This document shows, in pieces, positions 1 to 7,558 of a DNA stretch of 64,000 nucleotides. Source of the DNA: UBA668 sp041918155 (GTDB taxonomy: Bacteria; Actinomycetota; Acidimicrobiia; Acidimicrobiales; Ilumatobacteraceae); the NCBI GenBank assembly GCA_041918155.1, contig JAYRWH010000078.1, positions 32,560 through 96,559 on the forward strand, read 5' to 3'. The notes beneath the pieces were generated by a model. The model was not told the origin of the DNA and ran no database searches. It was given only the letters and a program-made list of their open reading frames with translations. The translations under genes and the position numbers were made by a program. The stretch's first letter is position 1. Every line of letters begins with the position of its first letter.

Positions 1-1
1 G

Positions 2-688
2 CGGCGGATCGCCGAGGCGGCCGGCGAGATGTTCCTGCGCGATGTGGAGGCGCCGATGCAGGGGCAGTCCACCGAGCTCGACAAGGCCCAGGCCACGCTC
101 GCCGGCATCCTGCTGGCGCGTGGAGCGACGGCGGTGTTCGACCCGATGTTCCGCGCTCACCTGGAGATCTCGACGCGCACCACCCGCCAGGCGCGGGCCG
201 GGATTCACGACTACGCGACAGTGCCGCTGACGATCGCGTTCGTGGACCTCAACGGCTTCACCACCCGCTCGGGCGAGGTCTCGCCCGAGGAGCTGCTTCA
301 GCTCGTGATGTCGTTCGAGTCGACGGCCATCGATGTGGTCAGCGGACACGGCGGCCGCCTCATCAAGCTGATCGGCGACGAGGTGATGTTCACCACTGTC
401 GATCCGACGGTCGCGTGCCACATCGCCGCCGAGATCATCGACGGCGCACATGCCTGGGCCACGAGCGCCCGCGGGGGCATCGCCCACGGCCCGGTGCTGA
501 CCAGCGGTGGCGATGTGTACGGCGAGGTCGTCAACCTCGCGTCGCGCATCGCCGACATCGCGGTGCCCGGCGAGGTACTCGTCAACGAGGCCGTGATGTA
601 CAGCGCCGCGGAACTGCGGTTCGAGGCCGCCGGGCGCCGGCAGCTGAAGGGTTTCGCTGAGCCCGTACGGCTCTGGTCGGTGGTGTGA
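2..688 (+). CDS. Class III adenylate/guanylate cyclase, C-terminal part (truncated by window edge)
   Basis: Catalytic domain of a class III nucleotidyl cyclase, which makes a cyclic nucleotide from an NTP. The frame is open back to base 2, so the N-terminus lies outside the window and the ATG at 29 is probably internal. The first ~75 visible residues look like a helical regulatory segment of the kind that precedes the cyclase domain in Rv1264-type enzymes (inference). Both metal aspartates are present (FVDLNGFT, LIGDEVMF), as are the purine-selecting Lys (LIKLIGDE) and Asp (GGDVYGE) and the Asn/Arg pair in VNLASR, so the domain should be active. The residues favour cAMP, but specificity is not proven. 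Confidence 0.88.
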   Translation, partial: RRIAEAAGEMFLRDVEAPMQGQSTELDKAQATLAGILLARGATAVFDPMFRAHLEISTRTTRQARAGIHDYATVPLTIAFVDLNGFTTRSGEVSPEELLQLVMSFESTAIDVVSGHGGRLIKLIGDEVMFTTVDPTVACHIAAEIIDGAHAWATSARGGIAHGPVLTSGGDVYGEVVNLASRIADIAVPGEVLVNEAVMYSAAELRFEAAGRRQLKGFAEPVRLWSVV

Positions 689-692
689 GCCG

Positions 693-1745
693 TCAGGCGT
701 CGAGTAGGTCGCGCACGACGGCGACCTGACCGACGGGGTCGGGACCCACCGGCGCTACCGACACGCATGTGACCCCCGCCTCGCGGAAGGCCGCCAGGCG
801 ATCGCGCACATGCCCGGGCGGGCCCACGAAGTTCACCGCGTCCACCAGCCCCAGCGGAAGCGCCGCCGCGGCCTCCGTCTTCTTGCCGGACAGGTACAGG
901 TCCTGCACGATGGCGGCCTCCTGCTCGTACCCGTAGGCGCACGCGAGGTCGTTGTAGAAGTTCTTGCCGCGGGCGCCCATGCCGCCGATGTACAACGCCA
1001 GGCCCGGCCGGGCGCGGTCGAGCATGCGGAGGCGATCATCGCCCGTGAGGTGCTCACCGACGGCCAGCATGCCGCCCGCGGAGATCTGCAACGGCGCCAG
1101 CGCCGCGCTGCGCCTGGCGCGGCCGGAATCGAGATCGCGTCCCCATACATGGCGATACTTCTCCGGTACGAAGATCGCCGGCATCCACCCGTCGGCCAAC
1201 TCCGCGGTGGCTTCCACGCTCTTGCCGCCGAGGCTGGCCCACCAGATCGGGATGTTCGCACGCGTCGGGTGGTTGATGAGCTTCAGCGCCTTGCCCATCC
1301 CGGTGCCCTGCCCGGCGGGCAGAGGGGCGACAACCGTCTGGCCGTGGTACTCGAAGGGCACCTCGCGCGCCCAGATCATCCGGCACGCTTCGATGTACTC
1401 CTTGATCCGCACCATCGGCTTGTCGAACGGCATTCCGTGGAAGCCCTCGATCACCTGCGGCCCGCTCGCGCCGAGCCCGAGGATGAAGCGACCGTCGCTG
1501 ACGTGATCGCAGCCGGCAGCGGTCATCGCCATCAACGCCGCGGTGCGCGTGTACACGTTGACGATGGCGGTGCCGATCTCGAGCCGCTCGGTGATCGCGG
1601 CGAGGTACCCCACCTGGCTGATGGCATCGAAGCTGTACGCCTCGGGCACCCAGACGATGTCGAGGCCGGCTTTTTCCAGTTCCACTACCAGCTTCGCTGC
1701 GTCCTTGAATCCGCCGGCGTAGCTGAGCACCATCGAGAGCTTCAT
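693..1745 (-). CDS. LLM-class (luciferase-like) F420-dependent oxidoreductase
   Basis: 350-residue bacterial luciferase-like TIM-barrel oxidoreductase. Close relatives in actinobacteria use coenzyme F420. The N-terminus (MKLSMVLSYAGGF) and the segment VWVPEAYSFDAISQVGYLAA followed by LEIGTAIVNVYTR are typical of the family, and the GRFILGLGASGPQVIEGFHG segment matches the cofactor/phosphate-binding region. It lies 26 bp downstream of the acyl-CoA dehydrogenase on the same strand, which suggests a role in lipid or steroid oxidation, but it also has its own TACGTT box 6 bases before the ATG. The substrate is unknown. It ends 4 bp from the convergent cyclase gene. Confidence 0.85.
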   Translation of the reverse strand: MKLSMVLSYAGGFKDAAKLVVELEKAGLDIVWVPEAYSFDAISQVGYLAAITERLEIGTAIVNVYTRTAALMAMTAAGCDHVSDGRFILGLGASGPQVIEGFHGMPFDKPMVRIKEYIEACRMIWAREVPFEYHGQTVVAPLPAGQGTGMGKALKLINHPTRANIPIWWASLGGKSVEATAELADGWMPAIFVPEKYRHVWGRDLDSGRARRSAALAPLQISAGGMLAVGEHLTGDDRLRMLDRARPGLALYIGGMGARGKNFYNDLACAYGYEQEAAIVQDLYLSGKKTEAAAALPLGLVDAVNFVGPPGHVRDRLAAFREAGVTCVSVAPVGPDPVGQVAVVRDLLDA

Positions 1746-1751
1746 GTGGGC

Positions 1752-1757
1752 AACGTA
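1752..1757 (-). promoter_or_regulatory. -10 box TACGTT, leaderless spacing
   Basis: TACGTT on the minus strand ends 6 bases before the ATG at 1745. This spacing would put the transcription start on the start codon. No clear -35 is seen. Confidence 0.55.
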
Positions 1758-1771
1758 CCGCGGCCGGCGGC

Positions 1772-2899
1772 TCAGGTCGCGGGTTCGGCGGGGAGGCCGA
1801 GCACGCGCTCACCGATGATGTTGCGCTGCACCGCCCAGGTGCCGCCGCCGATCGTGAGGGCCGGGGCGAACATGTAGCCGTCGTACCAACTCGGGTCGAG
1901 CAGGCCGTCCGCGGCGCCGTCCGCACGACTCAGCAGGGCATCGGCGCCGACCATGTCGCGGGCAAGGGCCATCACGTGCTGGCCGTGCTCGTCGGCGAGC
2001 AGCTTGCGGATACTGGCCTCCGGCCCCGGTGGCCGGCCGGCGAGCGTGGCCGACAACATCCGCATGCGGATGAGATGCAGGAGGGAGTGTTCGGTGTGCA
2101 CCCGCGCGATCCGCTGACGCAGCATCGGGTCGTGCACCGGGCCCGTGGCGCGGATGAGGTCGACCAGCTCGGCTCCGGTGGGCCCGTTGCCCCACAGCAC
2201 CCCGCCGGTGCTCAGCGACACCCGCTCGTTGCCGAGTGTCACCTTCGCCAGCCGCCACCCATCGTTGACGTTGCCGACGAGGTTTGCCGCCGGCAGGCGG
2301 ACGTCGGTGAAGAACACCTCGTTGAACAGCTGGGCACCGGTCATCTCCGTGATCGGGCGGATCTCGATGCCGGGCAGGTCCATCGGGCAGACGAAGTAGG
2401 AGATGCCCGAGTGCTTCGGCGCCTCGGGATCGGTGCGGGCGATGAGGATGCCGAACCTGGCGAACTGGGCGGCGCTCGTCCAGATCTTCTGTCCGTTCAC
2501 CACCCACTCGTCGCCGTCGCGCACGGCGCGGGTGGTGAGCGAAGCCAAGTCGCTGCCCGCATCCGGTTCGCTGAACAGCTGGCACCAGAACTCCTCGCCC
2601 GAGAGCAGCGGGAACAGGTAGCGCTCCCTCTGCGCCTGGGTGCCGGCGTGGAGGATCGTCGGGCCCGCCCACCCGATGCCGATCGGATTGGCGGGGCGAC
2701 GCACCTTGGCGCAGCGCAGTTCGTCGTCGATGATCAGCTGGTGCACCGGATCGGCTTCCAGCCCCCACGGCGCAGGCCAATGGGGGGTGACGTAGCCGGC
2801 CTCGGCCAGCTGCCGTCCGGTGGGGTGAGGGTGCGCGGTGAGCCATCGGCGCACCTCGACCCGGCGCGGATCGTCCTCTGCCGGCAGCTGGAAGTCCAT
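1772..2899 (-). CDS. Acyl-CoA dehydrogenase family protein
   Basis: FAD-dependent acyl-CoA dehydrogenase (375 aa), which introduces the alpha-beta double bond in an acyl-CoA or steroid-CoA side chain. Family marks include the mid-region QLFSEPDAGSDLASL, the NGQKIWTS strand and the C-terminal IGGGTWAVQRNIIGERVLGLP segment. The open frame extends upstream to 3172, but the ATG at 2899 (MDFQLPAEDDPRR) is the sensible start: the family begins here, and TAGGGT lies 7 bases upstream. It is divergent from the acyl-CoA synthetase at 3036 and followed by an LLM oxidoreductase, a set resembling mycobacterial FadE/FadD pairs. The exact substrate cannot be told. Confidence 0.88.
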   Translation of the reverse strand: MDFQLPAEDDPRRVEVRRWLTAHPHPTGRQLAEAGYVTPHWPAPWGLEADPVHQLIIDDELRCAKVRRPANPIGIGWAGPTILHAGTQAQRERYLFPLLSGEEFWCQLFSEPDAGSDLASLTTRAVRDGDEWVVNGQKIWTSAAQFARFGILIARTDPEAPKHSGISYFVCPMDLPGIEIRPITEMTGAQLFNEVFFTDVRLPAANLVGNVNDGWRLAKVTLGNERVSLSTGGVLWGNGPTGAELVDLIRATGPVHDPMLRQRIARVHTEHSLLHLIRMRMLSATLAGRPPGPEASIRKLLADEHGQHVMALARDMVGADALLSRADGAADGLLDPSWYDGYMFAPALTIGGGTWAVQRNIIGERVLGLPAEPAT

Positions 2900-2906
2900 G
2901 CGCCGG

Positions 2907-2912
2907 ACCCTA
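2907..2912 (-). promoter_or_regulatory. -10 box TAGGGT, leaderless spacing
   Basis: TAGGGT on the minus strand, 7 bases before the ATG at 2899 of the acyl-CoA dehydrogenase. Confidence 0.55.
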
Positions 2913-2930
2913 TCCCCCTCCCCTTTTTCT

Positions 2931-2983
2931 CTTTGTGTCGCGGCGCTACGTCCATCCTCGGCCGTGCTCGCCGCGACACAAAG
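2931..2983. repeat. Intergenic palindrome with perfect 15-bp arms
   Basis: Arms CTTTGTGTCGCGGCG (2931-2945) and its exact complement (2969-2983) flank a 23-base loop. It sits between the two divergent promoters of the acyl-CoA dehydrogenase and the acyl-CoA synthetase, so it could be an operator. Its layout (53 bp in all, long loop, TTGTGTCG-like arms) resembles the four related elements at 11491, 36044, 43346 and 60482, although the sequence is clearly different. Confidence 0.7.
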
Positions 2984-3021
2984 GTCCTTCGGGCGGGTCG
3001 GACGGTAGAGCGTGGTGGGAG

Positions 3022-3027
3022 TACGGT
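3022..3027 (+). promoter_or_regulatory. -10 box TACGGT, leaderless spacing
   Basis: TACGGT ends 8 bases before the GTG at 3036 and supports that start over the upstream GTG at 3012. Confidence 0.45.
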
Positions 3028-3035
3028 CTCGACCC

Positions 3036-4646
3036 GTGGCAGCCGGGTGGAACTTCGCCGAGATGTGGGAACGGATCGCCGACCAGCGACCCGATGAGAT
3101 CGTGCAGATCCAGGGCGACCGGGTCTTCACCTGGCGCGAGTTCGACCGGCGCGCCGATGGCATCGCCGCCACACTGCTCGCGGGCGGGGCTCAGCACCAG
3201 GACAAGGTGGCGCACTACCTGTACAACTGCCCCGAGTTCATGGAAAGCATGTTCGCCATGTACAAGGCGGGGCTCGCGCCCGTGAACACCAACTACAGGT
3301 ACACCGACGACGAGCTGGAGTACCTGTGGGACAACTCCGATGCGGTGGCCGTGGTGTTCCACGGCACGTTCACCGACAAGTGCGCGGCGATGCGCTCGCG
3401 CACCCCGCGGGTGCGCACCTGGATCTGGGTCGACGACGGCAGCGCGCCGTGCCCCGAATGGGCGATCGACTACGAAGTAGCCGCGACGAGCTCCACGCAG
3501 CGCACCCTCGCGCCCTGGGGTCGCAGCGGCGACGACCTGTACCTGCTCTACACCGGCGGCACCACGGGCTTCCCCAAAGGCGTCATGTGGCGTCAGGACG
3601 ATGTCGTCGGCAGCCTCGACGCGTCGTCGAAGGTGAAGCTGCCCGCGGAGCCCGGCTGGGATGTCTTCGATGAGCGCATCGCCAAGCCCGGGCCGCGCGT
3701 CATGCCCGCCGCGCCGCTCATGCACGGCACCGGCGCGTTCAACACGATGAGCGCGCTGATGGCCGCCGGATCGGTGGTGACGATGGTTGGCCGCCACTTC
3801 GACCCGGTGGAGCTGCTCGACACCGTGCAGCAGCACAAGGTCCAGGGCATGTCGATCGTCGGCGACGCATTCGCCAAGCCGATCCTGCGCGCGCTCGACG
3901 CGGAGCCCGACCGGTGGGACTTCTCCTCGATGCGCGTGATCGTCTCCAGCGGCGTCATCTGGTCGGCGGAGTCCAAGGCCGGGTTGTTGCGCCACAACGA
4001 GCGGTTGATCATGGTCGACTCGCTCGGTAGCAGCGAGGCACTGTCGATGGCCAACAACACCACCAAGGCCGGGGCCGCCACGAAGACGGCCAAGTTCATG
4101 CTCGGACCCGACACGAAGGTGCTCACCGAGGACGGCCGCGCGGTGTTGCCCGGCAGCGGCGAGCGCGGTCGGGTGGCCATGCGCGGTCGGGTGCCACTCG
4201 GGTACTACAAGGACCCGGTGAAATCCGCCGGCACGTTCGTGGAGTACGAGGGCGCGCGCTGGAGCATCCCCGGGGACTGGGCCGAGGTGGAGGCCGACGG
4301 CACCCTCAAGCTGTACGGCCGCGGCAGCCAGTGCATCAACACCGGTGGCGAAAAGGTGTACCCCGAGGAGGTGGAGGAGGCACTCAAGCTGCACCCCACT
4401 GTCGACGACGCAGCCGTGGTCGGCGTGCCCGATGATCGCTTCGGCGAGGCGATCACCGCGCTCGTGCAGCTGCACGCGGGTGCCACCCTCGATGAAGCGG
4501 CCCTGATCGCACACGTCAAGGAGCACCACGCCGCGTACAAGGCCCCGAAGCGGGTCCTCGAGGTACCCACCATCGGCCGGGCGGCCAACGGCAAGCTGAA
4601 CTATCGCAACCTCACCGAGGAGGCGTTGCGCCAGCTCGGCTTGTAA
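3036..4646 (+). CDS. Acyl-CoA synthetase (AMP-forming, FadD-type)
   Basis: Activates a carboxylic acid to its CoA thioester through an acyl-adenylate. The P-loop-like motif YTGGTTGFPKGVMW, the core DSLGSSEA region, the hinge GRGSQCINTGGEKVYPEEVE and the C-terminal catalytic Lys region (GRAANGKLNYR) are all intact. Its overall look is close to FadD17/FadD19-type mycobacterial synthetases that act on steroid side chains (inference). The start is set at GTG 3036 (536 aa), because TACGGT sits 8 bases upstream and the family N-terminus (WNFAEMWERIADQ) follows directly; GTG 3012 is the alternative. The SDR gene starts 9 bases after the stop. Confidence 0.9.
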   Translation: MAAGWNFAEMWERIADQRPDEIVQIQGDRVFTWREFDRRADGIAATLLAGGAQHQDKVAHYLYNCPEFMESMFAMYKAGLAPVNTNYRYTDDELEYLWDNSDAVAVVFHGTFTDKCAAMRSRTPRVRTWIWVDDGSAPCPEWAIDYEVAATSSTQRTLAPWGRSGDDLYLLYTGGTTGFPKGVMWRQDDVVGSLDASSKVKLPAEPGWDVFDERIAKPGPRVMPAAPLMHGTGAFNTMSALMAAGSVVTMVGRHFDPVELLDTVQQHKVQGMSIVGDAFAKPILRALDAEPDRWDFSSMRVIVSSGVIWSAESKAGLLRHNERLIMVDSLGSSEALSMANNTTKAGAATKTAKFMLGPDTKVLTEDGRAVLPGSGERGRVAMRGRVPLGYYKDPVKSAGTFVEYEGARWSIPGDWAEVEADGTLKLYGRGSQCINTGGEKVYPEEVEEALKLHPTVDDAAVVGVPDDRFGEAITALVQLHAGATLDEAALIAHVKEHHAAYKAPKRVLEVPTIGRAANGKLNYRNLTEEALRQLGL

Positions 4647-4649
4647 CGT
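4644..4649 (+). promoter_or_regulatory. -10 box TAACGT overlapping the upstream stop codon
   Basis: The TAA stop of the acyl-CoA synthetase (4644-4646) is the first half of TAACGT, which ends 6 bases before the ATG at 4656. The gene may therefore have its own leaderless promoter despite its operon-like position. Confidence 0.5.
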
Positions 4650-4655
4650 TCGCGC

Positions 4656-5567
4656 ATGAGCGCGAATCAACTCGGTTACGACGGAAAAGTGGTCATCATC
4701 ACGGGCGCAGGCGGTGGCCTCGGCCGGCAGCACGCACTGCTGATGGCGTCCCGCGGGGCCCTCATCGTGGTCAACGACCTCGGTGGGGCGGTCGACGGCA
4801 GCGGCCCAACGAGCGACACGGCCAAGGGCGCGGCCGAGCGAGTGGTCGACGAGATCAAGGCCATCGGCGGCGAAGCCGTCGCCGACACGAACTCGGTGGC
4901 CACCCCCGAAGGCGGCAAGGCGATCGTGAAGACGGCAGTCGATGCGTTCGGCAAGGTCGACGTCGTCATCAACAACGCGGGCATCCTGCGCGACAAGGCA
5001 TTCCACAATCTGGAGCCGGCGATGACCGAGGCGGTCTTCGACGTGCATCTTCGCGGCGCCTTCCACGTCACCCAGCCCGCCTGGCAGATCATGCGTGAGC
5101 AGGGCTACGGCCGCATTGTCAGCACGTCCAGCGCGGCCGGCGTGTTCGGCAACTTCGGCCAGGCCAACTACGGCGCGGCGAAGATGGGCCTCGTCGGCTT
5201 CACCCGGGTGCTCGCGGTGGAGGGTGCCAAGTACAACATCAAGGCCAACGCGATCGCCCCTCTGGCCCTCACCCGCATGACCGAAGACCTCCTCGGTGCG
5301 CTGGGTCAGAAGCTGCAGCCCGAGATGGTGTCGCCGTTGGTGGCCTTCCTCGCCCACGAGGACTGCCCGGTCAGCGGCCAAGTGTTCAGCGTCGGCGGCG
5401 GCCGCGTGGCGCACGTGTTCATCGGCGAGGCGCAGGGCTACTTCAACGCCAACCTGTCGATGGAGGACGTGCGCGACAACTGGGGCACCGTCACCGACCG
5501 TGAGGGTTACTCGGTGCCGCAGAACCTTGCAGAGGAGACCGCGATGTTCCTCCCGTTCCTGAAATAG
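4656..5567 (+). CDS. SDR family oxidoreductase, HSD4 / MFE-2-type 3-hydroxyacyl-CoA dehydrogenase
   Basis: NAD(P)-dependent short-chain dehydrogenase (303 aa). The cofactor loop TGAGGGLGRQHA, the NNAGILRD strand, the catalytic Ser (VSTSSAAG) and the YGAAK Tyr/Lys pair are intact. The N-terminal VVNDLGGAVDGSG stretch is characteristic of the dehydrogenase domain of multifunctional enzyme 2 / 17-beta-HSD4, so oxidation of a 3-hydroxyacyl-CoA or steroid-side-chain CoA is likely. It follows the acyl-CoA synthetase by 9 bp. A TAACGT box formed partly by the upstream stop codon could start a leaderless message. No hydratase domain is attached. Confidence 0.88.
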   Translation: MSANQLGYDGKVVIITGAGGGLGRQHALLMASRGALIVVNDLGGAVDGSGPTSDTAKGAAERVVDEIKAIGGEAVADTNSVATPEGGKAIVKTAVDAFGKVDVVINNAGILRDKAFHNLEPAMTEAVFDVHLRGAFHVTQPAWQIMREQGYGRIVSTSSAAGVFGNFGQANYGAAKMGLVGFTRVLAVEGAKYNIKANAIAPLALTRMTEDLLGALGQKLQPEMVSPLVAFLAHEDCPVSGQVFSVGGGRVAHVFIGEAQGYFNANLSMEDVRDNWGTVTDREGYSVPQNLAEETAMFLPFLK

Positions 5568-5570
5568 CAT
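5565..5570 (+). promoter_or_regulatory. -10 box TAGCAT overlapping the upstream stop codon
   Basis: The TAG stop of the SDR gene (5565-5567) begins TAGCAT, which ends 6 bases before the ATG at 5577. Confidence 0.5.
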
Positions 5571-5576
5571 CTGATC

Positions 5577-5849
5577 ATGACCGATACCAACGATGTCCCC
5601 CGCGGCGGCCCGGTGCCCGACGTGAAGTCACGGCCCAACGTAGCCCTCATCGCCGGGCTGGTGATTGCCGCGCTCTGCATCGTCTTCTTCCTGCAGAATG
5701 GCGAGAAGGTCGCGATCGACTTCCTGTTCGTGGAGAAGACCACCACGATCCGCTGGTCGATCCTGATGGCAGTTGTGCTCGGCGTGCTGCTCGACCGGCT
5801 CGTCAGCATCTGGTGGCGGCGGCGCAAGCGCAAGCAGAACGACGACTGA
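5577..5849 (+). CDS. LapA-domain small membrane protein
   Basis: 90-residue protein with two hydrophobic segments (about residues 21-40 and 58-77) separated by a short loop containing NGEKVAIDFLF, and a basic C-terminus (WWRRRRKRK-like). This is the layout of the LapA (DUF1049) family of small inner-membrane proteins. Its function in actinobacteria is unknown. It lies between the SDR gene and an alpha/beta hydrolase on the same strand. Confidence 0.75.
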   Translation: MTDTNDVPRGGPVPDVKSRPNVALIAGLVIAALCIVFFLQNGEKVAIDFLFVEKTTTIRWSILMAVVLGVLLDRLVSIWWRRRKRKQNDD

Positions 5850-5865
5850 TCGGATCACTCAGCTG

Positions 5866-6693
5866 ATGCATGTGCCGTCGTTCGACGGCGTACCGCTCGC
5901 TGTCCACGATCTCGGTGGCAGCGGGACGGCACTGCTCGTCTCCCATGCCACCGGCTTCCACGGCCGCTGCTATGAACCGATCGCCCGCCGCCTGGCCGGC
6001 CGGCACTCGATCGCGTTCGACTACCGCGGGCACGGCGACACGCCGCGTCCCGAGGGCGAGATCGACTGGCAGCGCTACGGCGACGACGCCGAGTCGCTGG
6101 CCGCGTGGCTGGCCGAACGCGAGGGCGGGCCGATCGACGCATTCGGGCACTCGATGGGCGGCGCGTGCCTACTGATGGCGGCCGACCGGCGGCCCGAGTT
6201 GTTCCGCCGCATCGTCGCCTTCGAGCCGATCGTGTTCCCGCCGGTTCCACGCGGCGAACCGAGCGACAACCCGATGGTGCACGGAGCACTGCGCCGGCGG
6301 GCCACGTTCCATTCCTTCGCCGAGGCGATCGAGAACTACTCGGTCAAGGCGCCGCTGCGCATGTTCAACCCCGAGGCGCTGGCGGCCTACGTGAACCACG
6401 GCTTCCGGGAGGGCACCGACGGCAAGGTGCACCTGAAGTGCACCCGCGACACCGAGGCCGGCACGTTCGCCTCCGGAGCCACCCACACCACGTGGGCGCG
6501 GCTGCCCGAGATCACGACCGACGTGGTGGTGATCTGCGGCCGCGTCGAGCAGATGCAGGCCTCGTCGATCGCCGCGGGTATCGCCGAACGCCTACCGAAC
6601 TGTCGCTTCCTCCAGCGTCACGACTTCGACCACTTCGCCCCGATGACCCACCCCGCCGAAGTCGCCGAACTGCTCACGGACCTGTTCCGGTGA
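5866..6693 (+). CDS. Alpha/beta hydrolase
   Basis: 275-residue alpha/beta-fold hydrolase. The nucleophile elbow is GHSMGG, the oxyanion region HATGFHGR lies near residue 27, and the late His is in HDFDHFAPMTH. The usual acid position (VVVICGRVEQMQ) carries Glu rather than an obvious Asp, so the acid residue is uncertain. The ATG at 5866 begins a normal family N-terminus (MHVPSFDGVPLAVHDLGGSG) 16 bp after the LapA gene. The longer open frame upstream overlaps that gene and is not convincing. The substrate is unknown. Confidence 0.82.
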   Translation: MHVPSFDGVPLAVHDLGGSGTALLVSHATGFHGRCYEPIARRLAGRHSIAFDYRGHGDTPRPEGEIDWQRYGDDAESLAAWLAEREGGPIDAFGHSMGGACLLMAADRRPELFRRIVAFEPIVFPPVPRGEPSDNPMVHGALRRRATFHSFAEAIENYSVKAPLRMFNPEALAAYVNHGFREGTDGKVHLKCTRDTEAGTFASGATHTTWARLPEITTDVVVICGRVEQMQASSIAAGIAERLPNCRFLQRHDFDHFAPMTHPAEVAELLTDLFR

Positions 6694-6720
6694 CCGCGCT
6701 TCCACCGCGCACCCCTTCCC

Positions 6721-6726
6721 TACGAT
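6721..6726 (+). promoter_or_regulatory. -10 box TACGAT, leaderless spacing
   Basis: TACGAT ends 7 bases before the ATG at 6734, which favours that start over the in-frame ATG at 6725 that overlaps the box. Confidence 0.55.
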
Positions 6727-6733
6727 GACGGGT

Positions 6734-7558
6734 ATGACCTACCCGGTGCCCACGAGCCTCTCGCCCAGCCGTGTCGAGGCGTTCGTGTCGTGCCCGCTGG
6801 CCTTCCGCTTCGCCAGCATCGAGAAGCTGCCCGAGCCGCCCAGCACGCACACCACCAAGGGCTCGCTCGTGCACCGTGCGCTCGAGCTGTTGTTCACCGA
6901 AGCGCCCGAGGCCCGCGACATCGAGTTGGCACGGGCCGCCTTTGCGCAGGCCCGCGCCGAGTACCTCATCGACCCCGAGTTCACCCAGCTCGCGCTCGAT
7001 GCGGCAGCGGCCGATGTGTTCTTCGCCGACGGCTGGTCCCTCGTCGAGGGCTACTTCACCATGGAAGACCCGCGTACGGTGCGCGAGATCGGGCTCGAGC
7101 TACGGCTCGAGGCGCAGGTGGGCGATCTCGCCCTGCGCGGCATCATCGACCGGCTCGAGCTCGATGCCGAGGGCCGCTTCGTCGTCGTCGACTACAAGAC
7201 CGGCAAGTCGCCCGGCCTGCGCTACGAGCAGAACAGCCTCGCCGGGCTCAACTTCTACTCGTTCCTGTGCGAGGCCGTGTTCGGCCAGCGGCCCGCGGCA
7301 GTGCGGCTGATGTACCTGCGCAGCGGCGAAACCATCACCGCCACGCCGAGTGCCCAGTCGGTGAAGTTCGTGCGCACCCGCGCCACCGCCGTGTGGAACG
7401 CCGTCGAGAAGGCGTGCACCACAGGCGACTTCCGCCCCAAGGCGGGGCCCTTGTGCAACTCGTGCGCGTTCAAGCCGTGGTGCCCCGAGTTCGGCGGCGA
7501 CCCCACGCTCGCCGCGCTGGAGGCGCCGTTGCGCTACGGGGTGTCCAGCCCCGCATGA
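6734..7558 (+). CDS. Stand-alone RecB-like PD-(D/E)XK nuclease with Fe-S cluster
   Basis: 274-residue nuclease of the Cas4/AddB-like RecB branch. The motif VVVDYKTGK carries the Asp and Lys of PD-(D/E)XK. Cys20 (FVSCPLAF) with Cys241, Cys244 and Cys250 (CNSCAFKPWC) form the one-plus-three pattern that holds a 4Fe-4S cluster in AddB and Cas4. It probably acts in DNA end processing or repair, but there is no helicase or cas gene nearby. It overlaps the PAP2 gene by 4 bases (ATGA), so the two are translationally coupled. The start is supported by the TACGAT box. Confidence 0.85.
   Translation: MTYPVPTSLSPSRVEAFVSCPLAFRFASIEKLPEPPSTHTTKGSLVHRALELLFTEAPEARDIELARAAFAQARAEYLIDPEFTQLALDAAAADVFFADGWSLVEGYFTMEDPRTVREIGLELRLEAQVGDLALRGIIDRLELDAEGRFVVVDYKTGKSPGLRYEQNSLAGLNFYSFLCEAVFGQRPAAVRLMYLRSGETITATPSAQSVKFVRTRATAVWNAVEKACTTGDFRPKAGPLCNSCAFKPWCPEFGGDPTLAALEAPLRYGVSSPA

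Noticed and set aside
3012..3035. GTG 3012 as the start of the acyl-CoA synthetase.
   Set aside because: It overlaps the TACGGT box, and the extra residues (VGVRSRP) are not expected for the family; GTG 3036 fits both.
2946..5570. An 874-codon open frame on the minus strand.
   Set aside because: It lies antisense to the acyl-CoA synthetase and SDR genes, whose motifs are unmistakable. Its own composition (His/Ala/Gly/Arg-rich, no domain) is typical of a high-GC shadow frame.
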